From contig CAKPAW010000005.1 in the NCBI GenBank assembly GCA_934133165.1, forward strand, positions 62,001 through 126,000: a stretch of DNA of 64,000 nucleotides, given 5' to 3'. The translations under genes were made by a program, and so were the position numbers. Positions 33,974 through 42,010 of the stretch are shown piece after piece (positions within the stretch are counted from its first letter, which is position 1; the number at the start of each line of letters is the position of its first letter). This DNA is from an uncultured Clostridia bacterium (GTDB lineage: Bacteria; Bacillota; Clostridia; TANB77; CAG-508). The notes under the pieces were generated by a model. That model was given only the letters and a program-made list of their open reading frames with translations. It was not told the origin of the DNA and did not search any database.

Positions 33974-34193
33974 GATGTTTGAAGAATTAGGATATGAAAA
34001 ACCAGAGGATACTATTTTTAATATTGAAAAATTTGTAAAAACTATAGGAAAAACAAAATATTGTATAGCATTTGACTATTTTTATAGAAGAATATCAGTA
34101 TTTACATTTGAAGATAGAGAGAGTAGAAAAGATATATCAATGCAAGAACTACAAGCAATAAATAAGAAAGTAGAGGAATTAGGATGGATATAG
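33957..34193 (+). CDS. Phage protein, 78 aa
   Basis: MKTADEMFEELGYEK at the start belongs to a small-protein type common in clostridial prophages, of unknown function. The start is set by GAGAGGAG. The gene overlaps the next by 10 bases. Confidence 0.6.
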   Translation: MKTADEMFEELGYEKPEDTIFNIEKFVKTIGKTKYCIAFDYFYRRISVFTFEDRESRKDISMQELQAINKKVEELGWI

Positions 34194-34354
34194 AAGAGTA
34201 CATAAAGAAACAATTAGATTTTTCAGGGGGTGCTTGTTGGAGTACTAATATATTAGGTTTAGCACAGGTTGATTATTGTTTTAATGAATATAAATTCAAA
34301 ATATTTTGGATAAACGTAAAATTATTTATATTGTGGATATTAAGAAGATACTAG
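34184..34354 (+). CDS. Small phage protein, 56 aa
   Basis: MDIEEYIKKQLDFSGGACWS, then a hydrophobic, Trp/Ile/Phe-rich end (ILWILRRY). Possibly membrane-associated. Unknown function. Confidence 0.45.
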   Translation: MDIEEYIKKQLDFSGGACWSTNILGLAQVDYCFNEYKFKIFWINVKLFILWILRRY

Positions 34355-34366
34355 GAGGTGTTTTAA

Positions 34367-34741
34367 GTGAAAGAAAATAGTATAGAAGAAGATATAAAAA
34401 TAGCACTTGATAAATTTTTAGATAATAAAGATATAGATTCTGCGATACTCATTGTTGAAAAGTTTATATTAGGAAACTATATTCTTGTAGGAGGTAATAG
34501 AGGAAATATTGTAAGAGATAGTTTACGATATATTTTATCAGAACATAAAAGAGTATTAAAAGAGAATGAAGAATTAACAATAAGCAATAAAGAAATAGAC
34601 AAAGAATGTAGTAGATTAGAGAAAAAAGAAGTTGAATTAATTAATGAAAATGAACATTATAAAGATTTAATATATGCATTAAAAACTTATTATAATATTA
34701 CAGAAGAAGATTTAGAAGAATGTATGAAAAATGATAGATAA
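34367..34741 (+). CDS. Coiled-coil phage protein, 124 aa
   Basis: GTG start preceded by TAGGAGG. The second half is a coiled coil (LKENEELTISNKEIDKECSR). Function unknown. Confidence 0.55.
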   Translation: MKENSIEEDIKIALDKFLDNKDIDSAILIVEKFILGNYILVGGNRGNIVRDSLRYILSEHKRVLKENEELTISNKEIDKECSRLEKKEVELINENEHYKDLIYALKTYYNITEEDLEECMKNDR

Positions 34742-34753
34742 GAGGTGGGTTAA

Positions 34754-35140
34754 ATGAACGAGGAAGAAAAGAAAGCTGTTGAATATACAGAAAATTGTCT
34801 AATGAAAATAACTATGGGAATAGATTGTGAATTTGATGTAAATATATTATATGCACTTGTTAATATTATTAAAAAACTACAAAAGGAGAATGAAGAGTTA
34901 AAATTGTATAATAATTCAATAACTTCACAACTAGAGCAAATGACAACTGAAAAATTTAAGAATGGTTGGTTTCATCAAAGCGAATTTAAAGACTCGATTC
35001 CAGTTCAAGAAGTGAAAGACAAAATAGAAGAATTAAAAGAACAATATAATGTTAGAGAGCTTGATTTTATAAAAACAACACAAGATATAAGAAATATTAT
35101 TATTCAATCACTAGAAGAACTAATAGAAGGGAAAAATTAG
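34754..35140 (+). CDS. Coiled-coil phage protein, 128 aa
   Basis: Unrecognised, with a central heptad region (KKLQKENEELKLYNNSITSQ). AGAGGTGGG precedes the start. Confidence 0.55.
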   Translation: MNEEEKKAVEYTENCLMKITMGIDCEFDVNILYALVNIIKKLQKENEELKLYNNSITSQLEQMTTEKFKNGWFHQSEFKDSIPVQEVKDKIEELKEQYNVRELDFIKTTQDIRNIIIQSLEELIEGKN

Positions 35141-35154
35141 AGGAGGACTAGCAT

Positions 35155-35391
35155 ATGACAAAAGAACAAGCAATTGAAAAAGTAAATAAAATAATAACAA
35201 CAAAATTTAATAATGATTATTCAATAGACAATGTAGATAAAGAAGCAATAGAAACAATATTATCTATGCTAGAAGAACAAGATAAAATAATAGATTTAAT
35301 GTCGGAAAAGATATATAAAGAAGGTATTGTTTGGGATAATAAAGAAGAGGTAAAACAATATTTTAAAAATCAAGCAAAAGAGGTGCAATAG
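35155..35391 (+). CDS. Phage protein, 78 aa
   Basis: Helical and acidic; MTKEQAIEKVNKII at the start. GAGGAGG precedes it. Unknown function. Confidence 0.5.
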   Translation: MTKEQAIEKVNKIITTKFNNDYSIDNVDKEAIETILSMLEEQDKIIDLMSEKIYKEGIVWDNKEEVKQYFKNQAKEVQ

Positions 35392-35392
35392 T

Positions 35393-35584
35393 ATGTTAGT
35401 AAAGAAAGACCTTACAAATATGAATAAGAGCATATATGAATGTGATAGATGCCATATTCAAATAAAGAAAGAAGAAAAGATAGGAATTTATATTTCTGCA
35501 GGAAGAAAACAACCGATTAAGCAATGGGACTTATGTATAAAATGTTATAGATCATTAGTAAGAGGAATAAACAAAAATAAATAA
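35393..35584 (+). CDS. Small zinc-ribbon phage protein, 63 aa
   Basis: YECDRCHIQIKKEE and WDLCIKCYRSL provide two CxxC pairs, a single zinc ribbon. Starts one base after the previous stop. Confidence 0.6.
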   Translation: MLVKKDLTNMNKSIYECDRCHIQIKKEEKIGIYISAGRKQPIKQWDLCIKCYRSLVRGINKNK

Positions 35585-35600
35585 GGAGGTACTAAAGAGA

Positions 35601-36077
35601 ATGACTAAAGAACAATTAATTTTATTATTAAAAAATTACAAAGAAAATAAGGCAAAATTGAAGTTAAAACTAAGAGAAAAGGAAAGCATACTACGTAAAA
35701 TAGAAAGCCTTAAAAATGTAACGTTGTCAGTTACAAGCTATGAAGAAAATAGCGATATACATAGTAAAAATATAATAACTGATAAAGTAGGAAATAAAGC
35801 AAGTGATAACTTAGATATAGAAGCAGATTTAAAAATAGAATTAGAAAAAGTAGAAGATGAAATAAGAGAATTAAGTTTAAGAGTAGAAGATGTAGAAATA
35901 CGACTTGAAGGATTAAAATACAAGGAAAGAGAAATATTAACAGCATATTACATAGAAGGAAGAAGTCCAATAGAAATAGGAAAAGAATTGTATTTTAGAT
36001 TATTTAGTCAAACACGTTCAGAAAGAACTATACAAAAAATTATAGAAAGAGCAACTGAAAAGATCTCAAAATTTTAA
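35601..36077 (+). CDS. ArpU/sigma-like late transcription regulator
   Basis: 158 residues. A long coiled coil (about 1-105) is followed by a sigma region-4-like HTH: KYKEREILTAYYIEGRSPIEIGKEL and RSERTIQKIIERATEKI. Small proteins of this kind close the early region and turn on late genes in many Firmicute phages. AAGGAGGT precedes the start; after it comes the 560-bp non-coding block and then the late genes. Confidence 0.75.
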   Translation: MTKEQLILLLKNYKENKAKLKLKLREKESILRKIESLKNVTLSVTSYEENSDIHSKNIITDKVGNKASDNLDIEADLKIELEKVEDEIRELSLRVEDVEIRLEGLKYKEREILTAYYIEGRSPIEIGKELYFRLFSQTRSERTIQKIIERATEKISKF

Positions 36078-36123
36078 GATGTCGCAAAAATTTCGTTAAA
36101 ATTTCGTGTTTTCTTCGTAGTTT

Positions 36124-36303
36124 TTAACTTTTAACTATAATATAATTATAATAGAAATAAATTTAAGGAAAGGAAAAAATTCTTTCTTTAAAGGTCTTAA
36201 AATTCTACTTTGTAGCATACTTGTAAAAGTCGTTAGTCCAAATGCTACACTAAAATAAAAAATGGTCTATAGAAGAGTTAGATATATTCTAGCTCTTTTA
36301 TTA
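36124..36303 (+). ncRNA. Candidate small RNA or late leader after the ArpU-like gene
   Basis: Two overlapping TATAAT boxes (36136-36141, 36147-36152) are followed by about 145 nt without a gene. It holds a 7-bp stem GTAGCAT/ATGCTAC (36212-36218, 36242-36248) and ends in a 9-bp hairpin AGAGTTAGA/TCTAGCTCT (36274-36296) with a short T-run, a plausible terminator. Not matched to any known family. Confidence 0.4.
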
Positions 36304-36423
36304 TGCTATTAATATGCTAGGTATTTAATATATACGCGATATCTCATGTCGCCTCCTTTTTTAAATTGTATAAAGCCATGATCTTGAACTTCCTAGCGGT
36401 TCAAAATATTTAATACTTTGTAA

Positions 36424-36535
36424 GTAGTGATATAACATAGAATGCAAATCGACAAAAGATTGTTAGTATGTGTTTCTACACGAAAGCATAAGTCAATTAG
36501 TTCTAGAGAGCAATATTCTATAACTATATCATTAC
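36424..36535 (+). ncRNA. Candidate structured RNA upstream of the late region
   Basis: A long-range helix pairs GTAGTGATATA (36424-36434) with TATATCATTAC (36525-36535) and, after small bulges, TAGAAT (36438-36443) with ATTCTA (36515-36520). Inside are nested hairpins, among them GTGT/ACAC (36470-36481). Compensating G-U pairs suggest selection on structure. It contains no open frame. It may be an RNA, or a DNA element such as a packaging site, since terminase is 1.7 kb downstream. Confidence 0.4.
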
Positions 36536-36555
36536 TTAGAGAATATTAAAAACTA

Positions 36556-36584
36556 TTGACAAAGTGAACATAATATATTATAAT
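36556..36584 (+). promoter_or_regulatory. Sigma-A promoter with a direct-repeat operator
   Basis: TTGACA (36556-36561), 17-nt spacer, TATAAT (36579-36584). GTGAACAT occurs twice, once in the spacer and once directly after the -10, the usual placement of repressor sites. It drives the 36642 gene. Confidence 0.7.
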
Positions 36585-36641
36585 GTGAACATTGAAACTG
36601 TTAACAACTTTTTAAAAAGCTATTGCTTTAGGAGGAATATT

Positions 36642-36890
36642 ATGAGTAAATGGTGGGACCCCTCAACAGTAACAGATGAACAACTTGACAAAAAGGTGGA
36701 AAATGGTGACATTGATGACTACAACCGTACAGACAATGGTGGCATTCAGAAGTATCATAACCTGGACAATGGAAATACATTGATTAAAGATGATGAACCT
36801 GCAGACAATGACAAGGGACATAATACTACAGAGTTTACCATAAGTGGAGGATATATTACTAATATCAATCCACATCCCACGAACGAATAA
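36642..36890 (+). CDS. Hypothetical accessory protein, 82 aa
   Basis: Unrecognised. Hydrophilic, Asp/Asn-rich, reading MSKWWDPSTVTDEQLDKKVE; no membrane part. AGGAGG precedes the start. It has its own promoter and terminator and less AT-biased codons than its neighbours, so it is a moron-type insertion between the early and late regions. Confidence 0.65.
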   Translation: MSKWWDPSTVTDEQLDKKVENGDIDDYNRTDNGGIQKYHNLDNGNTLIKDDEPADNDKGHNTTEFTISGGYITNINPHPTNE

Positions 36891-36904
36891 AAATTGAATA
36901 AAGA

Positions 36905-36942
36905 GAAAAAGAACTTATCAGAAATGGTAAGTTCTTTTTGTT
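36905..36942 (+). terminator. Rho-independent terminator
   Basis: AAGAACTTA/TAAGTTCTT stem with TTTTTG after it, 15 bases beyond the stop of the 36642 gene. Confidence 0.85.
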
Positions 36943-36968
36943 GTGTTTAATAAAACAAAGGAGAAATA

Positions 36969-37157
36969 ATGAACGAATTATATAAAAAAGAAATATGTAT
37001 AAATTGTGCAAATGAAAATTGTAAAAATAGAATAGAAACAAATAGAACACAAGACTTATGTATAGAACAAATAAATACAATAACAACTACAAAATGTAAA
37101 GATTTTATATGTAAGAACAAGAGAAAGAAAAGGCCTTTAAGTTGGCAAGGGTGGTAG
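36969..37157 (+). CDS. Cysteine-rich small phage protein, 62 aa
   Basis: CINCANENCKNRIE, then CIEQ and CKDFICKN: seven cysteines, likely metal-binding. Unknown function. AAAGGAG precedes the start. Confidence 0.55.
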   Translation: MNELYKKEICINCANENCKNRIETNRTQDLCIEQINTITTTKCKDFICKNKRKKRPLSWQGW

Positions 37158-37160
37158 AGT

Positions 37161-37301
37161 ATGAGAATAGAAGAAATATTAAAAAGAACAGATATAGAAA
37201 CATATAACAAGTTAAAATCAAGATTTAATTATAAAGAGTGTATGAAGAGAAAATGCAAGGACTGTAAGAAAAAGAAAGAGTGTTTTAAGGAGCAAGAATA
37301 A
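37161..37301 (+). CDS. Small cysteine-rich protein, 46 aa
   Basis: MRIEEILKRTDIETYN, then CMKRKCKDCKKKKECF: four cysteines in a basic tail, as in a small zinc knuckle. Ends in a TAATGA overlap with the metallopeptidase gene, which supports coupling. Confidence 0.6.
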   Translation: MRIEEILKRTDIETYNKLKSRFNYKECMKRKCKDCKKKKECFKEQE

Positions 37302-37630
37302 TGAAATTTAAAATGAATAACAAGACATGGTATATAAAAGAATTATCACAACAAGAAATGAAAGAAGAATTAAAAAAGCATTTTGAAAATCCAATAACAG
37401 ACGGGAAATATTACGGACTAACATATGCGGATACACAAGAAATATTTTTAGATAAGGATTTATGTCCGGACAGAAAAAGAAGTACTTTATTACATGAATT
37501 AGGACATTGCTATATATTAACATATATAACACATCAAGATAGAAATTACAATGAAGAAGATGTAGTAGATATAATATCAAATTCACACGATATTATAAGA
37601 AATATAGTAGATAAATATTTTGAGGTATAA
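37301..37630 (+). CDS. ImmA/IrrE-type zinc metallopeptidase
   Basis: 109 residues. STLLHELGHCYIL near residue 65 is the HExxH motif, and a Glu in YNEEDVVD near 88 is a possible third ligand. In ICE and phages ImmA-type proteases cleave XRE repressors; here the repressor has its own S24 domain, so the target may be a different regulator. It is translationally coupled to the preceding 46-aa protein. Confidence 0.78.
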   Translation: MKFKMNNKTWYIKELSQQEMKEELKKHFENPITDGKYYGLTYADTQEIFLDKDLCPDRKRSTLLHELGHCYILTYITHQDRNYNEEDVVDIISNSHDIIRNIVDKYFEV

Positions 37631-37716
37631 AATGAACATAAATCAAAACATAAATAAATTGGTATTTTGACAAAATATGACAGTATATGTTATCCTTTTT
37701 TAGGAGGGGATAAAAT

Positions 37717-38256
37717 ATGGAAAAAGGAAATAATGAAAAAAGCACAAGTGGTTGCTTAATAGTATTTTTTATGGTATTTCTATTAATATTTTTACCAATA
37801 TTAATAGGATTATTATCAAAAGATATTAAAGTATCAAATCAAGAAAAACATGAGGCAAAACTAATTGAAGAAGGAAAAACAAAGACCCATAATGAAGTAA
37901 TAAATGAAATAGCAGAAATATTAAAAAACAAAGACAAAGAAAAAATCAAAGATTACTTAGCAATTGATTATACTTATTATGACAATAATAATATAGAGCA
38001 TAAATATATTAGTAGTTTCTTTAATGACTTGACCATATATACTACAGACTACGAAATTGAAGAAAGAGGAAATGACCTAAAGGACGAAGAAACTTATAGA
38101 ATATATTGGAATGTTGTAGAAGATAATAAGAAAAAAGGGATAGATAAAACTAGTCAATATTACTGCTTACAGAAAATAACAATAATGTTAAAAAAAGTAG
38201 TAAAAGAAAATGAAATAACTTATGAAATAGAAAAAATAATTTTAACAGATAATTAA
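37717..38256 (+). CDS. Membrane-anchored protein, 179 aa
   Basis: A strong membrane segment (about 11-32, CLIVFFMVFLLIFLPILIGLL) anchors a hydrophilic outside domain of about 145 residues. No known domain seen. GGAGGGG precedes the start and a possible TTGACA (37668-37673) lies upstream. With its terminator (38258-38287) it forms a separate unit; superinfection exclusion or lysogenic conversion is possible but not shown. Confidence 0.65.
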   Translation: MEKGNNEKSTSGCLIVFFMVFLLIFLPILIGLLSKDIKVSNQEKHEAKLIEEGKTKTHNEVINEIAEILKNKDKEKIKDYLAIDYTYYDNNNIEHKYISSFFNDLTIYTTDYEIEERGNDLKDEETYRIYWNVVEDNKKKGIDKTSQYYCLQKITIMLKKVVKENEITYEIEKIILTDN

Positions 38257-38257
38257 G

Positions 38258-38287
38258 AAGCACTTACAAAATGTAAGTGCTTTATTA
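38258..38287 (+). terminator. Terminator before terminase
   Basis: AAGCACTTAC/GTAAGTGCTT, a perfect 10-bp stem followed by TTATT. Similar hairpins recur at 40091, 43618 and 49371. Confidence 0.8.
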
Positions 38288-38308
38288 TGTTATAAAGGAA
38301 GTGATACA

Positions 38309-38701
38309 ATGGCAAATGAAAAAAACTTAAAACCTGTACGAACCAAGAAAGAAGCAAGAGAAAGAGGAAGAAATGGTGGAAAAGCAAGTGCAAAGAAAAG
38401 ACAACAAAATAAAACATTTAAAGAGATAATAAGCAAGTTTTTAGATGGACAAGTAAACAACGAAGAATTAAAACAACAAATGACCAAATTTGGTTTTGCA
38501 GACAATGAAGTAAGTAATAAAAGTTGTGCTGTATTTGCACTTTGGAAAGAGGCAATAAAGGGGAATACTAAAGCATTTGAATTATTAAGAGATACAATAG
38601 GAGAAAAACCACAAGACAAAGTTAATATATCTGGAGAAGTTAATAATCCATTTTCAGGAATGACAACAGAAGAATTGAGAAAGATATTAAATGAACAATA
38701 A
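38309..38701 (+). CDS. terS: Terminase small subunit
   Basis: 130 residues. A basic Gly/Arg-rich N-terminus (KKEARERGRNGGKASAKKRQ) precedes an HTH-like helical part (TFKEIISKFL, AVFALWKEAIKGNTKAFELL). KAFELLRDTIGEKP is typical of this TerS group. It recognises the packaging site and recruits TerL. It overlaps the TerL gene by 11 bases. Confidence 0.88.
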   Translation: MANEKNLKPVRTKKEARERGRNGGKASAKKRQQNKTFKEIISKFLDGQVNNEELKQQMTKFGFADNEVSNKSCAVFALWKEAIKGNTKAFELLRDTIGEKPQDKVNISGEVNNPFSGMTTEELRKILNEQ

Positions 38702-40091
38702 TATAAAAGAAGAATTAAAAAAACAAGCACGTTTGGAATTAGCCAGACGTGATTTTTTTGAATATAGTAAATTAACTGCACCAGATTTCTATAATGAAGA
38801 ACGAAACTTTTTGAAAGATTTGTGTTATCAACTACAGAATTTTTATGAGAGTGACGAAAAAGTGTGCGTAATAAATATGCCACCAAGACATGGAAAGTCT
38901 AGAACAGCAGGAAAATTAGTAGAATGGATATTAGGAACAAATCCAAATGAAAAAATAATGACAGGATCATACAATGAAGATTTATCGAGTTCATTTGCAA
39001 AATCAGTAAGAGACACAATAGCTTCTGAAAAAGCAGAAGGCGTAATTGTATATAATGATATATTTCCTAATACTAAGATAAAAGATGGCGAAGCTACACA
39101 AAAAAAGTGGGCATTAGCTGGTAGTAAAGTATCAAATTATCTAGCAACATCACCAACAGGTACTGCAACAGGTTTTGGATGTACAATAATGATAATCGAT
39201 GACCTTATAAAAAATGCAAAAGAAGCCTATAATGAAAATACATTAAAAAATCATATAGACTGGTTTAATAATACAATGTTATCAAGAACTGAAAATGGAT
39301 TTAAACTAATAATCATTATGACAAGATGGTCTAGCAATGATTTGGCTGGCTATATATTAGATAATTATCCTAATGTAAGACATATAAACTATAAAGCAGT
39401 ACAAGATGATGGTTCAATGTTGTGTGAAGATATATTAAGTAAAGAAGACTATGAGTTCAAAACAAAAAACATGAACAAAGATATTGTATATGCTAATTAT
39501 CAACAGGAACCAATAGATGTAAAGAATAGATTATATACGTCATTTAAAACCTATGAAAAATTACCACCAGCTCACTATATTATGAATTACACAGATACAG
39601 CAGATGAAGGTGATGATTATTTGTGCTCAATAGATTATCAAATGTATAATAACGAATACTATATTTTAGACGTTATTTTTACACAAGAGCCAATGGAAGT
39701 AACAGAACCTGCAGTGGCAGAAATGTTAACAAAAGATAAGGTAGGAAATGCAAATATTGAAAGTAACAATGGTGGTAGAGGATTTGCGAGAAATGTAATA
39801 ACAAATTTAAGGAAATTAGGTAATAGACATACAAATGTTAGATGGTTTCATCAAGGAGATAATAAAGTTGCAAGAATATTAAGCAATTCAACAGGAGTAA
39901 TGAACAACGTGTATTTTCCTATTAATTGGGAAGATAGATGGACAGAGTTTGCAAAACACCTAAAGCATTATGTAAGAACTGGAAAAAATGAACATGATGA
40001 TGCAGAAGATTGTTTAACAGGTGTATATGAAAATCCAAAACCTAAAATCTCAAATATGTCAATGACTAATAAGTCATTTATAAATATGTAA
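38691..40091 (+). CDS. terL: Terminase large subunit
   Basis: 466 residues. Walker A NMPPRHGKSRTAG near residue 65, Walker B CTIMIIDDLI near residue 167, and MTRWSSNDLAG near 210 (coupling motif); the C-terminal nuclease domain has DYQMYNNEYYILD and a late DDAEDCLTG. It pumps DNA into the capsid and cuts it. Confidence 0.95.
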   Translation: MNNNIKEELKKQARLELARRDFFEYSKLTAPDFYNEERNFLKDLCYQLQNFYESDEKVCVINMPPRHGKSRTAGKLVEWILGTNPNEKIMTGSYNEDLSSSFAKSVRDTIASEKAEGVIVYNDIFPNTKIKDGEATQKKWALAGSKVSNYLATSPTGTATGFGCTIMIIDDLIKNAKEAYNENTLKNHIDWFNNTMLSRTENGFKLIIIMTRWSSNDLAGYILDNYPNVRHINYKAVQDDGSMLCEDILSKEDYEFKTKNMNKDIVYANYQQEPIDVKNRLYTSFKTYEKLPPAHYIMNYTDTADEGDDYLCSIDYQMYNNEYYILDVIFTQEPMEVTEPAVAEMLTKDKVGNANIESNNGGRGFARNVITNLRKLGNRHTNVRWFHQGDNKVARILSNSTGVMNNVYFPINWEDRWTEFAKHLKHYVRTGKNEHDDAEDCLTGVYENPKPKISNMSMTNKSFINM

Positions 40092-40117
40092 CACTTACCT
40101 TAGGTAGGTGTTTTTTT
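40091..40117 (+). terminator. Hairpin with T-run between terL and portal
   Basis: ACACTTACC/GGTAGGTGT followed by seven T. It starts on the last base of the terL stop codon. Within a late operon such a site must be partial or overcome. Confidence 0.75.
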
Positions 40118-40132
40118 GATTGGAGGAAAACA

Positions 40133-41758
40133 ATGTTAAGATATAGCAAAGAAAGATTAGCGGAAGAAAAAAGTATAACAGATATATATTTTAAAGCACA
40201 ACTAGAATTAGATGTTAGAAAAGAATTATATGAGAATTTCAGAAGAAAATTAACAGATGAAGAACTAGCAAGTTTAGATGATGAAGATATAAAAGTACCA
40301 CTTGAGAGATATATAAGTGTTATGTCTGCTGGTTATTTTGGAGGAAAAGCACCAACATATAAAGTAAAAGCATTTAATAAAGATAAAGACAAAATAATCA
40401 AAGAACTATTTAATCATGAAACTAATGATGAAAAAGAAATAATAGAAATAAAAGAATTAATTAAACATATAAATGACTATAATAATGATGCTTCACATTT
40501 TTTACATATGGTATTAGATTACTTAATAAAAAGAGCTTGCTATGAAATATACTATAAAGACGAAAAAACAGGAGAAATAACAATAGCAAGAAGTGATGCA
40601 TTAGAAACTATCGCTATATGGGATTATTCAGCTAAAAAGAATTTAATAGGTATATACAGAATAATTCGTACATATATGGCAAATGGTGAATATCAACAAA
40701 TGATAGAATTAACAACAGAAGATGGAAAAAGATATTATCATGATACACCTGAAAAAAGGAAAATGTTTGGAACCCCAGAATATGAACAAAAATTTAAAAA
40801 TGAACCATTATTTAAAGAAAACATAAAAGAAAAACAACCTAAAAAATGGGACGATGATATACCAGCAACAGCAATAGAAAATTGCGATGGAATAGCAATT
40901 TTTGAACCTGTAATCAGTTTAATAAGAGCATATGAGAGATGTATTCAAAATTCAAGAAATGTATTTAAATATAATGATGAAGCAATATTGAAAGTTATAG
41001 GATATACACCAGAAAATCCGATGATTATACAAAATGAAAAAGGCGAAGATATTATAAACCCTGCAAGACAAAAAGAAGATGAGTATGTATTAACAAGTAG
41101 AGTAAGATATCTTGATGGAAATAAAGATGTAAATAGTGATATAGCTTGGGTTGAAAAGAATGTAAACGATACGGCATTACAAAATCACAAAAAGACATTG
41201 ATTGATATTATTTGTTTGTGTTCATTTTGCCCTAATATGACAGATTTAGGTTTTACACAAGCAGATAATAATGCAGCACTTGAAAAGAAATTCTTTAGTT
41301 TACAACAATATATAGCAACATTTGAAGGAGATTTCGAAGAAGGTTTAAAAAGAAGATGGAGAATAATATTAGAAAAATTCAATAAAGAAAAAGGTAAAAC
41401 ATATGATTTTAGAGATATTGAAATAAAACTAAATAGAAATTTACCTTCTGATGTAGCAACAATGATTACTAATGCATTAAAAATAAGAGGATTAGTAAGT
41501 GATGATACGGTCATAAACTTATTAGGACTTGATTTAGATAGTACAAGTGAGTTAGCAAAAATGGACTTACAAAATGAAGAAAATATCCAAAAGAATTTAC
41601 AACAAATGCAAATGATGGGGCAAGTAGGAGTAGAGCAAGATAACAAAGAAGACAAACAGGACGATAAAGTAACAGATACACAGAAAGCACAAAAAATAAC
41701 AGCAGACAACAAGAAAGAGCAAACAAAAGTAGTTAATAAGCAAATCAATAAAGAATAG
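40133..41758 (+). CDS. Portal protein (SPP1 Gp6-like)
   Basis: 541 residues. YISVMSAGYFGGKAPTYKV near residue 60, ACYEIYYKDEKTGE near 140 and NDTALQNHKKTLIDII near 345 with FCPNMTD are landmarks of SPP1-type portals; the C-terminus is a Gln/Asp/Lys tail. The dodecamer forms the DNA gate. GGAGGAAAAC precedes the start. Confidence 0.93.
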   Translation: MLRYSKERLAEEKSITDIYFKAQLELDVRKELYENFRRKLTDEELASLDDEDIKVPLERYISVMSAGYFGGKAPTYKVKAFNKDKDKIIKELFNHETNDEKEIIEIKELIKHINDYNNDASHFLHMVLDYLIKRACYEIYYKDEKTGEITIARSDALETIAIWDYSAKKNLIGIYRIIRTYMANGEYQQMIELTTEDGKRYYHDTPEKRKMFGTPEYEQKFKNEPLFKENIKEKQPKKWDDDIPATAIENCDGIAIFEPVISLIRAYERCIQNSRNVFKYNDEAILKVIGYTPENPMIIQNEKGEDIINPARQKEDEYVLTSRVRYLDGNKDVNSDIAWVEKNVNDTALQNHKKTLIDIICLCSFCPNMTDLGFTQADNNAALEKKFFSLQQYIATFEGDFEEGLKRRWRIILEKFNKEKGKTYDFRDIEIKLNRNLPSDVATMITNALKIRGLVSDDTVINLLGLDLDSTSELAKMDLQNEENIQKNLQQMQMMGQVGVEQDNKEDKQDDKVTDTQKAQKITADNKKEQTKVVNKQINKE

Positions 41759-41769
41759 AGGTGTTTTTA

Positions 41770-42006
41770 TTGGACGAAACTATAAATTTTAATGAAAGTG
41801 TTGAAGCATTTCAGCGTGTAGCTGATGAAATTATTCATGTTTATAACGAAATCAAAAAAACAGTTTTAAAAATATGGGAAAACTTAAAAACAATAATATT
41901 AAAAAATAAAAAGATTTACAAATATATCAAGAGATATAATAAATGTAAAAATTTCAATAAAAGGAAACATTATCTGAAAAAAATTTTAAAAATATTAAAG
42001 GAATAA
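41770..42006 (+). CDS. Small basic phage protein, 78 aa
   Basis: Lies between portal and minor head genes. It begins LDETINFNESVEAFQRVADE if started at TTG 41770, which has AGAGGTG upstream; a GTG at 41761 overlaps that site. The C-terminal half is very basic (KNKKIYKYIKRYNKCKNF). Unknown function. Confidence 0.55.
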   Translation: MDETINFNESVEAFQRVADEIIHVYNEIKKTVLKIWENLKTIILKNKKIYKYIKRYNKCKNFNKRKHYLKKILKILKE

Positions 42007-42010
42007 AGAT

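Noticed and set aside
36345..36366. GCCTCCTTTTTT as an anti-Shine-Dalgarno RNA or terminator
   Set aside because: The adjoining hairpin has only four pairs; too weak to call on its own.
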